Below are positions 1 through 8,816 of a DNA stretch of 64,000 bases, in pieces. A program made the translations under genes and the position numbers. This DNA comes from Hyphomicrobiaceae bacterium. Lineage in GTDB: Bacteria > Pseudomonadota > Alphaproteobacteria > Rhizobiales > Devosiaceae. Where the stretch lies: assembly GCA_020638095.1 (NCBI GenBank), contig JACKJF010000004.1, positions 1-64,000 on the forward strand, given 5' to 3'. The notes under the pieces are model-generated. The model searched no databases. It was not told the origin of the DNA and was given only the letters and a program-made list of their open reading frames with translations. Within the stretch, counting starts at the first letter, position 1. Every line of letters begins with the position of its first letter.

Positions 1-1
1 C

Positions 2-217
2 CAGCCGGTCGTAGTTCAGGTACTTGAAGGTGAAAACGCCATCGCGAAGAACCGCGAGGTCATGGGCGCCACCAACCCGGCCAATGCCGCTGAAGGCACG
101 ATCCGCAAGGAATTCGCCCTCTCCGTTGGTGAGAATTCGGTGCACGGCTCCGATGGCCCGGACACCGCCGCGCAGGAAATCAGGTACTTCTTCTCCGACA
201 CCGAGATCGTCGGCTGA
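2..217 (+). CDS. ndk: Nucleoside diphosphate kinase, C-terminal part (5' end outside window)
   Basis: This is the last 71 codons of a nucleoside diphosphate kinase, which moves the gamma phosphate of ATP to other nucleoside diphosphates through a phosphohistidine. The reading frame is open from the first bases of the window and ends with TGA. The motif NSVHGSDG contains the active-site histidine of the family. The upstream residues [12 protein letters not shown] and [16 protein letters not shown] match the conserved core, and the ending [10 protein letters not shown] is typical of alphaproteobacterial Ndk. A strong intrinsic terminator follows about 40 bases later, so this is the last gene of its transcript. 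The gene is truncated by the window edge, not broken. Confidence 0.93.
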   Translation, partial: QPVVVQVLEGENAIAKNREVMGATNPANAAEGTIRKEFALSVGENSVHGSDGPDTAAQEIRYFFSDTEIVG

Positions 218-255
218 ATTCGGCCCGGCACGCGGGCAATTCCTGACTGACCTTG

Positions 256-279
256 AGGGCCGCGAGAGCGGCCCTTTTT
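256..279 (+). terminator. Rho-independent terminator after ndk
   Basis: An 8-bp perfect stem (AGGGCCGC / GCGGCCCT) with a GAGA tetraloop is followed by a run of T. It lies 39 bases after the ndk stop codon on the plus strand and separates ndk from the heat-shock gene. Confidence 0.9.
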
Positions 280-376
280 GTTGCGACGGACCGCCGCAGC
301 CATGGAAAAACGGGTCCTGAATCACCATATTTCGTTCGTTGGGGGCGTTTAGGGAACTCGAAATCAGGAGGTTCCT

Positions 377-874
377 ATGAGAAACGAAGTCAAAACCACC
401 ACTACCACCGAAAAGATGCCGGTTCGTACGCATCATCCGTTCATGGATCTGCAAAAACGCATGGACGAGCTCTTCAACGATTTCTCGATCGGCTACACGT
501 GGCCGGACATTTTCGCCGGTTCGCGCGCCGACGTCGTTCCGAGCATGGACGTGCGAAACGCCAAGGATAAGGTCCTTGTGACAGCGGAACTCCCTGGCGT
601 CATGGAAAAGGACATCGACATTGATGTCGACCATGACATGCTGACGATTTCCGGCGAAAAGCTCACGGAAACGGAATCAAAGGAAGACGAATGGGTGCGC
701 TCCGAACGCTCCTATGGCAGCTTCTCCCGCACCGTCCGCCTGCCGTTCGAAATCAATCCTGAACACGTCTCGGCCAAGTTCGAGCATGGTGTGCTGACCG
801 TCGAGGTCAAGCGCCCGGTCGAAAAGGTCCGGACGAGCAAGAAGATCCCGATTGCCGGGACCGTCAAACACTAG
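377..874 (+). CDS. Small heat-shock protein, Hsp20/alpha-crystallin family
   Basis: A 165-residue holdase chaperone of the Hsp20 family, which binds unfolding proteins in the cytoplasm and keeps them soluble for refolding by ATP-dependent chaperones. The alpha-crystallin domain covers about residues 55-155. It includes VTAELPGVMEKDI, the LTISGEK strand and the hallmark AKFEHGVLTV (the A-x-x-x-x-G-V-L motif). The N-terminal region is short and variable, as usual for the family. The start is set by a strong AGGAGG ribosome site a few bases upstream of the ATG. The gene stands alone between two terminators. I found no convincing ROSE thermometer in its short leader, so heat control (for example by RpoH) is only presumed. 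Confidence 0.93.
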   Translation: MRNEVKTTTTTEKMPVRTHHPFMDLQKRMDELFNDFSIGYTWPDIFAGSRADVVPSMDVRNAKDKVLVTAELPGVMEKDIDIDVDHDMLTISGEKLTETESKEDEWVRSERSYGSFSRTVRLPFEINPEHVSAKFEHGVLTVEVKRPVEKVRTSKKIPIAGTVKH

Positions 875-888
875 CGATTGAATGAGAA

Positions 889-911
889 GGGGGCCGAAAG
901 GCCCCCTTTTT
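889..911 (+). terminator. Rho-independent terminator after hsp20
   Basis: A 7-bp perfect stem (GGGGGCC / GGCCCCC) with a GAAA tetraloop is followed by five T residues, 15 bases after the hsp20 stop codon. Confidence 0.92.
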
Positions 912-935
912 CGTTGAATCGATCCGCGAGGATGG

Positions 936-2087
936 TCAGATAACCTTCCGGACTTCCTCGATAAATCCCGCCACCGCAGCACGCATTCCTTCACCGCTTT
1001 CGTTGAGACTCTTCGAGGCGGCGAGGACTTTTCCTGCAACCTCGTCGGTCTCCGACACGGCGCGGCTGATCATCTGGATATTTGCGCTGACCTCGGTCGT
1101 GCCCTTGGCTGCCTGATCGATGTTTCCCGCGATTTCCTGTGTCGCGGCACTCTGTTCTTCGACCGCCGCCGCAATCGTCGTCGAGACCTCGTCGACTCGG
1201 TTGATCGTTTCGCCGATCCGCGCAATCGCATCGACGGCGCGGTTGCTCGCTTCCTGGATTTCGGCAATCTGTTTGCCGATCTCCTCGGTCGCGGTCGCGG
1301 TCTGGTTGGCCAGCGATTTGACCTCGGACGCAACGACGGCAAAACCCTTGCCGGCCTCTCCGGCCCGCGCCGCCTCGATGGACGTGTTGAGCGCGAGGAG
1401 ATTGGTCTGGTCCGCAATGTCCGCGATCAGAGCGACGACCTCGCCGATCTTTCGCGATGCGTCGGCCAGGCCCCGCACATCTTCGTTTGCCTGCCGCACT
1501 TCCTGAACCGCAGCGCCGGTCACCTGGCTGGCCCGGTTGACCTGTTCGGAGATCTCGCTGACGGAATTGGTCATTTCCTCGGTCGCCGCGGCAACGGACG
1601 AGACGCTGGCGGAAGCCTGTTCGGCGGCGGAAGATACCGCCATCGACTGCTGCGCGGTGTTTGACGAACTCTCGCCCATGTTCGTCGCGGAGCTCTGCAG
1701 GCCTGTCGCCGCCTCCGTGACGCTGGTTACGACCTGGCCCATTTCCTCTTCGAACTTCGAAACGACTCCGGAAAAGGCGTTGACCCGCGCCTCCATCGAT
1801 TCCATCGCCGTATTGATGGTGCGGCTGGCCTCACCAAAGGCACCAAGCATGCCGCGCTCGGAAATCTTGCGGAAATACTTGTTTGCCGCGACATATTCGA
1901 GCGAAGCTCGGGTTTCGCGCACATAGGCGTCGCAGCGATCGATCATGCGGTTGACCGCATGCAGGAACGCAGCAGTTTCGCCTTTTTCGCCGATGCCGGT
2001 TATGCGGGCCTCGAAATCGCCTTCGGCAACTGCGTTGCAGACCTCAAGCGCCTTCTCGATCGCGTTTTTGTGGGCTTTGAAGAACAT
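936..2087 (-). CDS. Soluble methyl-accepting chemotaxis protein
   Basis: A 383-residue chemoreceptor signalling protein without any membrane segment, so it should act in the cytoplasm by controlling the CheA kinase. Residues 1-110 resemble HAMP-like linker helices. The remainder is a long coiled coil whose hairpin tip carries the highly conserved stretch around [20 protein letters not shown], followed by [15 protein letters not shown]. The ATG at 2087 is preferred over one eight codons upstream because an AAGGAG site lies 8 bases before it. That ribosome site overlaps the TGA of the upstream PAS gene, so the two are translated together. The pair looks like an Aer redox receptor split into two polypeptides. 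Confidence 0.9.
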   Translation of the reverse strand: MFFKAHKNAIEKALEVCNAVAEGDFEARITGIGEKGETAAFLHAVNRMIDRCDAYVRETRASLEYVAANKYFRKISERGMLGAFGEASRTINTAMESMEARVNAFSGVVSKFEEEMGQVVTSVTEAATGLQSSATNMGESSSNTAQQSMAVSSAAEQASASVSSVAAATEEMTNSVSEISEQVNRASQVTGAAVQEVRQANEDVRGLADASRKIGEVVALIADIADQTNLLALNTSIEAARAGEAGKGFAVVASEVKSLANQTATATEEIGKQIAEIQEASNRAVDAIARIGETINRVDEVSTTIAAAVEEQSAATQEIAGNIDQAAKGTTEVSANIQMISRAVSETDEVAGKVLAASKSLNESGEGMRAAVAGFIEEVRKVI

Positions 2088-2100
2088 TGGCACGGCTCCT

Positions 2101-2631
2101 TCACGCAGCAAGTGTCAGGATGAACCGGTCGTACTCCATGCCCTTTTCGGTCAGGAGCGACTTGATCTGTTCGAGCGAAGCCGCCATGCCGTCCTTGCGG
2201 TTGGAAAGGCTGCGTTCGGTGCGCAGCAGGCTCGCATAAAGCGGTTTGATATGGTTCTCGAGGATCATCCGGTCGGGAACGCGCCGGTTGGAGTGATAGC
2301 CAACCACCGCACCCTGGGCATCGCGGCTCGGCGTAACATGCGCACTGACCCAGTAGTGATCGCCATTCTTGCAGCGATTGATCACATAAGCGAAAATTTC
2401 GTCGCCGGTCTGGATCGTCTCCCACAGCAGGGCAAAAACGGCCCGGGGCATGTCCGGATGCCGGATCATCGAATGCGGCTGGCCGAGACATTCGGCCTCC
2501 GTATAACCGGCAATGCGCAGGAAGACGTCGTTGCAGTAGGTGATGTGGCCCTTGAGATTGGTCTTCGAGACGATCAGCTCGTCCTCGTCGAAAAACCGCT
2601 CAACGCCGGTCACGCCGGGCTCTTTTGCCAT
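2101..2631 (-). CDS. Aer-like PAS domain sensor protein
   Basis: A 176-residue soluble protein consisting of one PAS domain (about residues 18-125) and a helical C-terminus. The motifs [32 protein letters not shown] and KNGDHYWV are those of the Aer/energy-taxis PAS group, which in E. coli Aer binds FAD and reports cell redox state. Flavin binding here is inferred from family only. It sits directly upstream of, and its stop codon overlaps the ribosome site of, a soluble chemoreceptor lacking its own sensor domain. The likely role is therefore to supply the sensing half of an energy-taxis receptor. The protein has no membrane anchor. Confidence 0.85.
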   Translation of the reverse strand: MAKEPGVTGVERFFDEDELIVSKTNLKGHITYCNDVFLRIAGYTEAECLGQPHSMIRHPDMPRAVFALLWETIQTGDEIFAYVINRCKNGDHYWVSAHVTPSRDAQGAVVGYHSNRRVPDRMILENHIKPLYASLLRTERSLSNRKDGMAASLEQIKSLLTEKGMEYDRFILTLAA

Positions 2632-2735
2632 TCTGGCCTCCGTCGGGTTCAGGTGCCCGAAGGCTAGGCGGCAATGGCTAATGGAATATGGGTCCGCCGG
2701 TCCGTGAAAGGACGTAGAGCGGCGGCCATGACCCT

Positions 2736-4118
2736 TCAGACGATGTCGATATGGCCGCGAAGGTCGTGAAAGTCAGCGCCCTTGATCTTGAGCACGTCGC
2801 CGTGGCCGAAATCGAAGACGTATCCCCATTTCGTGTCGTGACCCAGTTGGTTCAGCACGGTTTTGGCGCTCTTGTGTCCGGCCCAGAGGTCGCCGTCGAG
2901 CACGATCATGTCGCCGGCGCCAAAGTCGGCGATCCGGTCGTTCCGGTCGCCGTCGGCAAAGTGAAACCGGTCGCCGTCGGCTCCACCAATCAGAATGTCG
3001 CGGCCGCGCCCGCCATAGAGGTCGTCCCGGCCGTCACCGCCAATCAGACGGTCATTGCCGTTGCGCCCGAACAGGTCGTCGGCACCGTCACCACCCCGCA
3101 AAACGTTGTTGGCCTGATTTCCGCCGATCCTGTCGTTGCCCGACCCGCCGATGGCGTTTTCAATCAGTGAACGGGGATCGCCTTCATATTGCAGGGCATT
3201 GAATATGTTGCCGCGCGAGTGAAAGCCCTCGCCAAGGTCCGCAAGCTGGCCTTGCGAAAAGACGCTGAAACCGCCCGGCCTGAGATCGATCACGACGCGG
3301 GTGTGATAGGCGCTGAGATCGTAGGTGTCCCTGCCGCCCCCGTCCCAGATCGTCGCGAAGATGCGGTTTTCACCGGGCGCGATCCCAACCCCGCCATTGA
3401 CCAGCGTGTTGCCGCTGTCGGGTGTCCACTTGTACACCGTATTGCCCGAATTGGTGGAGAAGTTGGCGCCATACATGTGCTGCAGGGCGGCGATATCGAA
3501 CATCATGTAGGTCTGGGCGCGTCCCCAGACCTCGTTGGTGAATTCCGAACCGTTTGCGCCCACATGCGACTTGTAGGTCATGATGGAGAATTCCATCGAA
3601 TCGAGTTCGGTCGGCAGGGCGCCAAATATGGTGTTTTCGTGCGGGTGCTTCAGTCCGAGGGCGTGCCCGATTTCATGCTGGATCGTGTACCAGGCCCAGT
3701 TTCCGGCAACGGACTGGTCGTAATAATCGAAGAACCAGACGTCACCGCCCGTATCTTCGGTGTCCGGATAAAATCCCCACGCACCGTGATAGGCGGTGCC
3801 GCTATTGTTGCCGAGCCGGATATGCGCGTCCGTGGCGGTGGTGAAATCGATGTTGAGGTTGGTGAACCCTTCGACGCTGAACCCGTCATCGGCAGGGGTT
3901 CCTGCCTCCTTGTCGAGGGCAAAGGCTGCCGTCGCCTTGATCGACTGCCCAACCTCCGAAAAAGTGACGATGTCATCCGGATACGAATAGGCGCCTTCGC
4001 TGTCGGGAAAGTCGAAGAAGATGCGGGTGTCGCCCCACCGGACGCCGCTCAAGAGCGCATCGATATCGATGTCGCCCGACGCGAATACCGATTGAATGCT
4101 GTGACCAACGCCGCTCAT
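2736..4118 (-). CDS. Serralysin-like RTX zinc metalloprotease (peptidase M10 family)
   Basis: A 460-residue secreted metzincin protease. Residues 148-159 form the zinc site HEIGHALGLKHP (HExxHxxGxxHP), and SIMTY at 178-182 is the Met-turn. Residues about 324-386 hold some six glycine- and aspartate-rich nonapeptides of the GGxGxDxLx type that bind calcium and fold outside the cell. There is no N-terminal signal peptide, which fits type I secretion through a C-terminal signal. The ATG has a GGAGGA ribosome site just upstream. The N-terminal catalytic part is shorter than in classic serralysins of 470-480 residues but complete in motifs. No ABC exporter, membrane fusion protein or inhibitor gene lies nearby, so the exporter must be encoded elsewhere. 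Confidence 0.88.
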   Translation of the reverse strand: MSGVGHSIQSVFASGDIDIDALLSGVRWGDTRIFFDFPDSEGAYSYPDDIVTFSEVGQSIKATAAFALDKEAGTPADDGFSVEGFTNLNIDFTTATDAHIRLGNNSGTAYHGAWGFYPDTEDTGGDVWFFDYYDQSVAGNWAWYTIQHEIGHALGLKHPHENTIFGALPTELDSMEFSIMTYKSHVGANGSEFTNEVWGRAQTYMMFDIAALQHMYGANFSTNSGNTVYKWTPDSGNTLVNGGVGIAPGENRIFATIWDGGGRDTYDLSAYHTRVVIDLRPGGFSVFSQGQLADLGEGFHSRGNIFNALQYEGDPRSLIENAIGGSGNDRIGGNQANNVLRGGDGADDLFGRNGNDRLIGGDGRDDLYGGRGRDILIGGADGDRFHFADGDRNDRIADFGAGDMIVLDGDLWAGHKSAKTVLNQLGHDTKWGYVFDFGHGDVLKIKGADFHDLRGHIDIV

Positions 4119-4264
4119 TGGGTCCTCCGCAGACCGTTGAACTAGCCGTCACCCAGCGGGCGATCAAACAGAAGCCCGCGTTAAACTTAACCCGTAACCG
4201 TTTGGGGCTGGCAGGCGCCGTCGCGGCGCGCTAGGGAGTGGCGGACCGGATTGAGATCAACGAA

Positions 4265-6358
4265 ATGAACCAGCATCCCCGCATCGTCCGTTCCGTGTGC
4301 CCGCACGATTGCCCTTCGACCTGCGCCCTCGACATCGAGATTGGCCTCGATGGCCGCATGGGCCGGGTGCGCGGCGCCAGAGACGATCCCTATACGGCCG
4401 GTGTGATTTGCGAAAAGGTTGCGCGCTATGCCGAGCGTCAGCACCACCCGGATCGCCTGCTTCACCCGTTGAAGCGGGCCGGCCGGAAGGGTGAGGGGCG
4501 TTGGACACGGATTTCCTGGGACGACGCGCTCGACGAGATCACCACCCGGTTTCACGAGGCTGAACGCGAATTCGGCACAGAATCCGTTTGGCCCTACTAC
4601 TACGCGGGCACGATGGGTCACGTGCACCGCGACAGCATTCACAAGATGCGCCACCTGCGGTCCTATTCCGGCCAGTACCAGACCATCTGCTCGCACGTGG
4701 CCTATGCCGGTTATCTCGCCGGAACGGGCCTCATTACTGGCGTCGATCCGGTCGAGATGTCCGAGGCAGGCTGCGTGGTGATCTGGGGCACCAATCCGGT
4801 CAATACCCAGGTCAATCTGATGACCCATGCCATGCGCGCCAAGAAGAATGGCGCCAGGCTCGTCGTCATCGACATCTACCGCACCGGCACCATGGAACAG
4901 GCCGACATGCCCATCCTGCTTCGGCCCGGGTCCGACGGCGCCTTCGCGCTCGCAACGATGCATGTGCTGGTCCGCGACGGGTTGGCCGATCGGGAATACT
5001 TAAGAGATTTCACCGACTTCTCGCCCGAATTTGAATCACATCTGGAAACCAGGACACCCGAATGGGCAGCCAGCATCACCGGCCTCGGCGTGACTGAAAT
5101 CGAGGCCTTCGCCCACCTCGTCGGCACGGTTAAGGCAACCTACTTCCGGCTTGGTTTCGGGTTCACGCGCCAGAACAATGGCATTACCAACATGCATGCA
5201 GCGCAGGCGATCGCCGCCATCACCGGCGCATGGAAATATCCGGGCGGCGGCGCCTTCCACTCGCATGGCGGCGGCTGGGGCCTCAACAAGACCCCCATCA
5301 CCGCCAGCGACGTGGTCGACCCCGACGTGCGCATGCTCGACATGAGCCAGATTGGGCGGGTGCTGACCGGCGATGCAAAAGCCTTGCGCGGCGGCGGTCC
5401 GGTCAAGGCGATGATCATCCAGAACACCAATCCGATCGTCGTCGCACCGGAGCAGGAACTGGTCAAAAAGGGCTTTGCCCGCGACGATCTTTTCGTCGCA
5501 GTGCACGAGCAGTTCATGACCGAGACGGCGCAATGGTCCGACATCGTTCTGCCCGCGACTATGTTTACCGAGCACAACGACTATTATACGCGTGGCGGCC
5601 ATAACCGCATTCTCCTCGGGCCGGCAGTCATGGACGCTCCCGGCGAATGCCGCTCGAACTATGAGGTGATCCGCGAACTCTCCGTCCGCCTCGGTACCAA
5701 TCCGAATCTCTTCCCGAAGTCGGACGGCGAAGTCATTGAAAAGACGTTCGAAAAGTCCGTATACGGCGATTTTGCCACCATTCAGGCCAAAGGCTTTGTC
5801 GATCGGGCCTTTCCGGTGGCTGAAGCGCACTTTGCCACGGGCTTTGCCTGGCCCGACAGGCGCTACCGTTTTGCGCCCGATTGGGAGGCGGTGCGGAAAA
5901 TGCTCGGCTACGAATGGCATTACGATCCCGCCATCATGCCGCGCTTTGCCGACTATTTCGACGTCAACGAAAAGACCGACGCCGACCACCCGTTCAAGCT
6001 TGCAACCAGTCCAGCCCGCACCTTCCTCAATACCAGCTTCACCGAAACACCCGGCAGCCGGAAGCGGGAAGGGTCACCCCGTGCATTCCTTCATCCCGAC
6101 GATGCCGGAGAGCTTGGCATTGGCGACGGCGACATGATTCAGATCGGCAACAAGCGCGGTCAAGTGACTCTCGCTGCGGCGCTTTTCGATGGCCTGCGGC
6201 GCGGCGTCGTCATCGTCGAATCGATCCATCCGAATGCCGATCATCCGGACGGAAGGGGCATAAACACGCTCATCAATGCCGAGCGGATTCCCCCCTTTGG
6301 CGGCGCGGCTTTCCACGATGCGGCGGTTTGGGTGCGACGGGCGGCTCAGGCCCAATAG
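4265..6358 (+). CDS. Molybdopterin oxidoreductase (DMSO reductase superfamily)
   Basis: A 697-residue molybdenum enzyme with an N-terminal 4Fe-4S cluster site formed by C12, C16, C20 and C49 (CPHDCPSTC, then VICEK). The molybdopterin domain follows, with VVIWGTNPVNTQ and MIIQNTNPIVVAPEQ, and then a C-terminal dinucleotide-binding domain from about residue 570 (FLHPDDAGELGIGDGD). There is no twin-arginine leader, so it should work in the cytoplasm. The substrate is unknown; enzymes like this are often annotated only as anaerobic dehydrogenase. The ATG at 4265 gives the usual short N-terminus before the cluster; an in-frame GTG at 4238 is an alternative. Its 3' end overlaps the convergent permease gene by 13 bases. 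No small Fe-S or membrane subunit is adjacent. Confidence 0.88.
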   Translation: MNQHPRIVRSVCPHDCPSTCALDIEIGLDGRMGRVRGARDDPYTAGVICEKVARYAERQHHPDRLLHPLKRAGRKGEGRWTRISWDDALDEITTRFHEAEREFGTESVWPYYYAGTMGHVHRDSIHKMRHLRSYSGQYQTICSHVAYAGYLAGTGLITGVDPVEMSEAGCVVIWGTNPVNTQVNLMTHAMRAKKNGARLVVIDIYRTGTMEQADMPILLRPGSDGAFALATMHVLVRDGLADREYLRDFTDFSPEFESHLETRTPEWAASITGLGVTEIEAFAHLVGTVKATYFRLGFGFTRQNNGITNMHAAQAIAAITGAWKYPGGGAFHSHGGGWGLNKTPITASDVVDPDVRMLDMSQIGRVLTGDAKALRGGGPVKAMIIQNTNPIVVAPEQELVKKGFARDDLFVAVHEQFMTETAQWSDIVLPATMFTEHNDYYTRGGHNRILLGPAVMDAPGECRSNYEVIRELSVRLGTNPNLFPKSDGEVIEKTFEKSVYGDFATIQAKGFVDRAFPVAEAHFATGFAWPDRRYRFAPDWEAVRKMLGYEWHYDPAIMPRFADYFDVNEKTDADHPFKLATSPARTFLNTSFTETPGSRKREGSPRAFLHPDDAGELGIGDGDMIQIGNKRGQVTLAAALFDGLRRGVVIVESIHPNADHPDGRGINTLINAERIPPFGGAAFHDAAVWVRRAAQAQ

Positions 6359-7116
6359 GCGGCGTAGAAGAACCAAGCCGTCAGCCCGGATCCGTAAATT
6401 ATGATGCCGATCCGCAGGGCGCCCACCGGCACGTGCCGCGCCAGCCGCGCTGCGACGAACCCCCCAATCAGGGTGCCAGCAAAGACGTAGAGACCCTCGA
6501 CCCACGCAATCGAACCGCCAAGCGCAAACCGCCCCGTCGCGATGATGGCAACAACCGCACTAAGCAACAGCTTCAGCCCGTTCATCGCGTGAATGTTCGT
6601 CAGGCCAGCAAGCGCGAGGAAAGCCAGAAGGATGATCCCGAGCCCGCCGTTGAAGAACCCGCCATAGATGTTGACGAGGATGAGGAGGGCGAAAAGAACC
6701 GCAGCTCCCGCCAGCCCCGCCTGCCGATGTCCCGTTGTCCATTGCCGGACAGCGGCGTTGAGCCGGGCGCCAAACGCGAACAACAGCACGGCGAGGGCCA
6801 TAAGCCAGGGCAGGGTGACCTTGAATTGCTCATTGGAAATATGCAGCAGCAGTTCGGCCCCGATCAGGGCTCCGATTGCGGTCGCGGCTATGTAGCCGGG
6901 CAGGCGGTGAAGCTCGGGCCGGATGTGCGGCCAGAATCCGATCGCGCCCGAGAGATAGCCGGGCAGGGCGGCAAACGTGTTGGTTGCGTTCGCCAGGACC
7001 GGGGGGACACCGGCCGCGAGAAGTGCCGGAAACGCGATGAACGAGCCACCTCCGGCGAGGGAATTGAGAATTCCCGCCACCAGCCCGGCGCCAAACAACA
7101 GGATTGCCTCGAACAC
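6346..7116 (-). CDS. TauE/SafE family sulfite/sulfonate exporter-type permease
   Basis: A 256-residue integral membrane protein with about seven to eight hydrophobic segments. It carries the family-typical glycine-rich N-terminal motif LVAGILNSLAGGGSF and its repeat-like counterpart NIYGGFFNGGLG in the second half. TauE/SafE proteins move small anions such as sulfite, sulfoacetate or related compounds; the substrate here cannot be told from sequence. The start is a GTG with a GGGAGG ribosome site upstream. The gene converges on the molybdenum enzyme and diverges from the glutathione transferase. Nothing in the neighbourhood points to sulfur metabolism except the possible link to the molybdoenzyme. 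Confidence 0.87.
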   Translation of the reverse strand: MFEAILLFGAGLVAGILNSLAGGGSFIAFPALLAAGVPPVLANATNTFAALPGYLSGAIGFWPHIRPELHRLPGYIAATAIGALIGAELLLHISNEQFKVTLPWLMALAVLLFAFGARLNAAVRQWTTGHRQAGLAGAAVLFALLILVNIYGGFFNGGLGIILLAFLALAGLTNIHAMNGLKLLLSAVVAIIATGRFALGGSIAWVEGLYVFAGTLIGGFVAARLARHVPVGALRIGIIIYGSGLTAWFFYAAYWA

Positions 7117-7303
7117 AGCCCTACCTCCCGATGCCGCAGCAGAGCCCGAACGCCCCCCACCTGTCCAACGCCAATTGCGAATGGGGTCATCAGGGCTGTG
7201 AATGGCCTCACGATTATTTCATCGTAATTTGCCGATGAAAGGCTTGTGGGAGGCGAACTCGTCCCATAAGTTCGTGACACGAACACCCTCAGGGAAACCG
7301 AAC

Positions 7304-7999
7304 ATGACGAGCCAGACCAAGCCCATCGATCTTTATTACTTCCCCACCCCGAACGGCAAAAAGATCTCGGTCATGCTCGAGGAACTGGGCGTTCCTTACA
7401 CGGTGCACCACGTCCATATCGGCCGGGGAGATCAGTTCAAGCCGGAGTTCCTGGCCATTTCGCCCAATAACCGCATCCCCGCCATCGTCGATCCGGAAGG
7501 GCCTGACGGCGAGCCAATCTCGATTTTCGAAAGCGGCGCGATCCTGCAATATCTGGGTGACAAGTTCGGCCGCTTCTATCCCGCCGACGTCCGCAAGCGC
7601 ACCGAGGTCAATCAGTGGCTTATGTGGCAGATGGGTGGATTCGGCCCGATGCTTGGCCAGAACCATCATTTCGTTCAGTACGCGCCTGAAAAGATTCCCT
7701 ACGCCATCGACCGCTACGTCAACGAGACCCGGCGCCTTTATCGCGTTTTGAACACCCAGCTTGAGGGCAGAAACTACATTTGCGGCGAGTTCTCGATCGC
7801 CGACATTGCCTGCATCGGTTGGGCCCTCGGCCACGAACGACAGAACGTTGACATCGCGGAATTCCCCAACGTTCGCGACTGGATCGCCCGCATGCAGGCC
7901 CGTCCCGGCGTTGCCGCTGGTCTCGCGGTCAAGGGCGAAGAGTCCAAGCCCCTCCGCGAAGATGACGACGCCAAGAAGGTGCTGTTCGGGCAGCGCTAG
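7304..7999 (+). CDS. Glutathione S-transferase, Nu-class/YfcG-like
   Basis: A 231-residue cytoplasmic glutathione transferase. The thioredoxin-like N-terminal domain (about 1-90) has DLYYFPTPNGKKISVMLEE, PNNRIPAIVD with the cis-proline, and SIFESGAILQYLG with the glutathione-binding ES pair. The all-helical C-terminal domain has the MLGQNHHF segment characteristic of YfcG/YghU relatives, which act as disulfide-bond oxidoreductases. The ATG at 7304 is chosen because AGGGA lies upstream and the N-terminus then matches the family; longer starts add unconserved sequence. A structured palindromic repeat begins right after the stop codon. The physiological substrate is unknown. Confidence 0.9.
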   Translation: MTSQTKPIDLYYFPTPNGKKISVMLEELGVPYTVHHVHIGRGDQFKPEFLAISPNNRIPAIVDPEGPDGEPISIFESGAILQYLGDKFGRFYPADVRKRTEVNQWLMWQMGGFGPMLGQNHHFVQYAPEKIPYAIDRYVNETRRLYRVLNTQLEGRNYICGEFSIADIACIGWALGHERQNVDIAEFPNVRDWIARMQARPGVAAGLAVKGEESKPLREDDDAKKVLFGQR

Positions 8000-8000
8000 A

Positions 8001-8045
8001 GCGTTTCCAGGAAAAGTGAAAAACGGTTTTCCGACTCGGAAACGC
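8001..8045. repeat. Nested intergenic palindrome, rhizobial repeat-like
   Basis: An outer pair GCGTTTCC (8001-8008) / GGAAACGC (8038-8045) encloses an inner pair GGAAAA (8010-8015) / TTTTCC (8027-8032). The arrangement starts one base after the glutathione transferase stop codon. It looks like the short mosaic palindromes dispersed in Rhizobiales genomes; that assignment is from memory of the family and is not proved here. Confidence 0.6.
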
Positions 8046-8061
8046 GATAAAACAAGAACTT

Positions 8062-8104
8062 AGAGCCGTTCAGGTTTTGATTTAATCAAAACCTGAACGG
8101 CTCT
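8062..8104. repeat. Perfect 21-bp-arm palindrome
   Basis: The 43 bases are a perfect inverted repeat: 21-bp arms around a single central T, beginning AGAGCCGTTCAGG. It lies between the convergent glutathione transferase and DUF2147 genes, right after the nested palindrome. There is no T-run, so it is not a textbook terminator, although such a structure between convergent genes may still stop transcription or protect mRNA ends. Confidence 0.8.
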
Positions 8105-8123
8105 TGGGTGGCGTTCGTACCGC

Positions 8124-8651
8124 TCAGCCGTTGTTTTCGGCCACCTGATCGGCGACCACGACTGGCGCGCGGATCCAGAGTTCACCGTTGCAGATCGTCC
8201 GCCATGCGACGCAGCCACCGACCATGATCCGGTTGCCGTCAACGATGTCGGCGAACCCGTCATAGGTCTTGCCGTCTTTGGGATTGTAGATGGCACCCTC
8301 GATATGATCCGGCGAGACCTGATGATCGAGCACGAGGATGGTCAGGCCGAGCAGGGGGCGATCGCGCAACCTGGCGTCCTCGTTATTGACGTCACGGAAG
8401 TCGCCCTGCAGGGCCTCGATCCGCTCCGGCCCGTATTTGTCGATCACATCCTGCGGGAGTTCGATCTTTGTGATCTGGCCGCAATAGCCCTGATCGCAAA
8501 CGTCGATGGTGATTTCAGACTGGCCGTCGGTCAGCCACGTGCCAAGAAGGATCGGCGCCGCGAGCTCTTCGGCATGGGTGGACGCGCCGGTCAAAAACCA
8601 AAGCCCGGTCAGAACGATCGTTCGAAATAGTAGCAGAATCCGAGGCTTCAT
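8124..8651 (-). CDS. Secreted DUF2147 family protein
   Basis: A 175-residue exported protein. Residues 1-28 are a signal peptide with a long hydrophobic core, and cleavage is likely after THA. The mature part shows the DUF2147 pattern: LLGTWLTD at the start, a strand EITIDVCDQGYCGQI with paired cysteines, and IEGAIYNPKDGKTYDG further on. The family is periplasmic, probably a small lipocalin-like beta barrel of unknown function, common in alphaproteobacteria. The ATG at 8651 has a GGAGG site 7 bases upstream and starts the signal peptide; the longer open frame is not credible. Two cysteine pairs could form disulfides in the periplasm. Confidence 0.85.
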   Translation of the reverse strand: MKPRILLLFRTIVLTGLWFLTGASTHAEELAAPILLGTWLTDGQSEITIDVCDQGYCGQITKIELPQDVIDKYGPERIEALQGDFRDVNNEDARLRDRPLLGLTILVLDHQVSPDHIEGAIYNPKDGKTYDGFADIVDGNRIMVGGCVAWRTICNGELWIRAPVVVADQVAENNG

Positions 8652-8816
8652 GCGTCCGCCTCCGCAAGTGGCCCGTAAAGGTAATTCCAAAATGTAACCA
8701 GACTGAGACAAGCGCCGCAAGTCCCAAGGGCCATACTGGAACGCTCCCGACCTGGTGGGCGCACACACACAGGCCGAGGTCTTCCGCCTCAACCAACGCA
8801 GCTCGAAAGCGTTGTT

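Noticed and set aside
281-376. ROSE-type RNA thermometer before hsp20
   Set aside because: The leader is short and I could not fold a convincing ROSE element or find its conserved anti-ribosome-site bases.
2868-3170. Repeated GC-rich units that look like a DNA tandem repeat
   Set aside because: They are the coding sequence of the RTX nonapeptides of the metalloprotease, not an independent repeat or CRISPR array.
3189-4145. A 318-codon plus-strand open frame
   Set aside because: It is antisense to the metalloprotease gene, whose zinc site and RTX repeats prove the other strand.
5881-7227. A 448-codon plus-strand open frame
   Set aside because: It overlaps the end of the molybdoenzyme in another frame and runs antisense through the TauE/SafE permease; the protein is low-complexity and motif-free.
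7202-7303. An N-terminal extension of the glutathione transferase
   Set aside because: The extra 34 residues are not family-like and the ATG at 7304 has AGGGA upstream.
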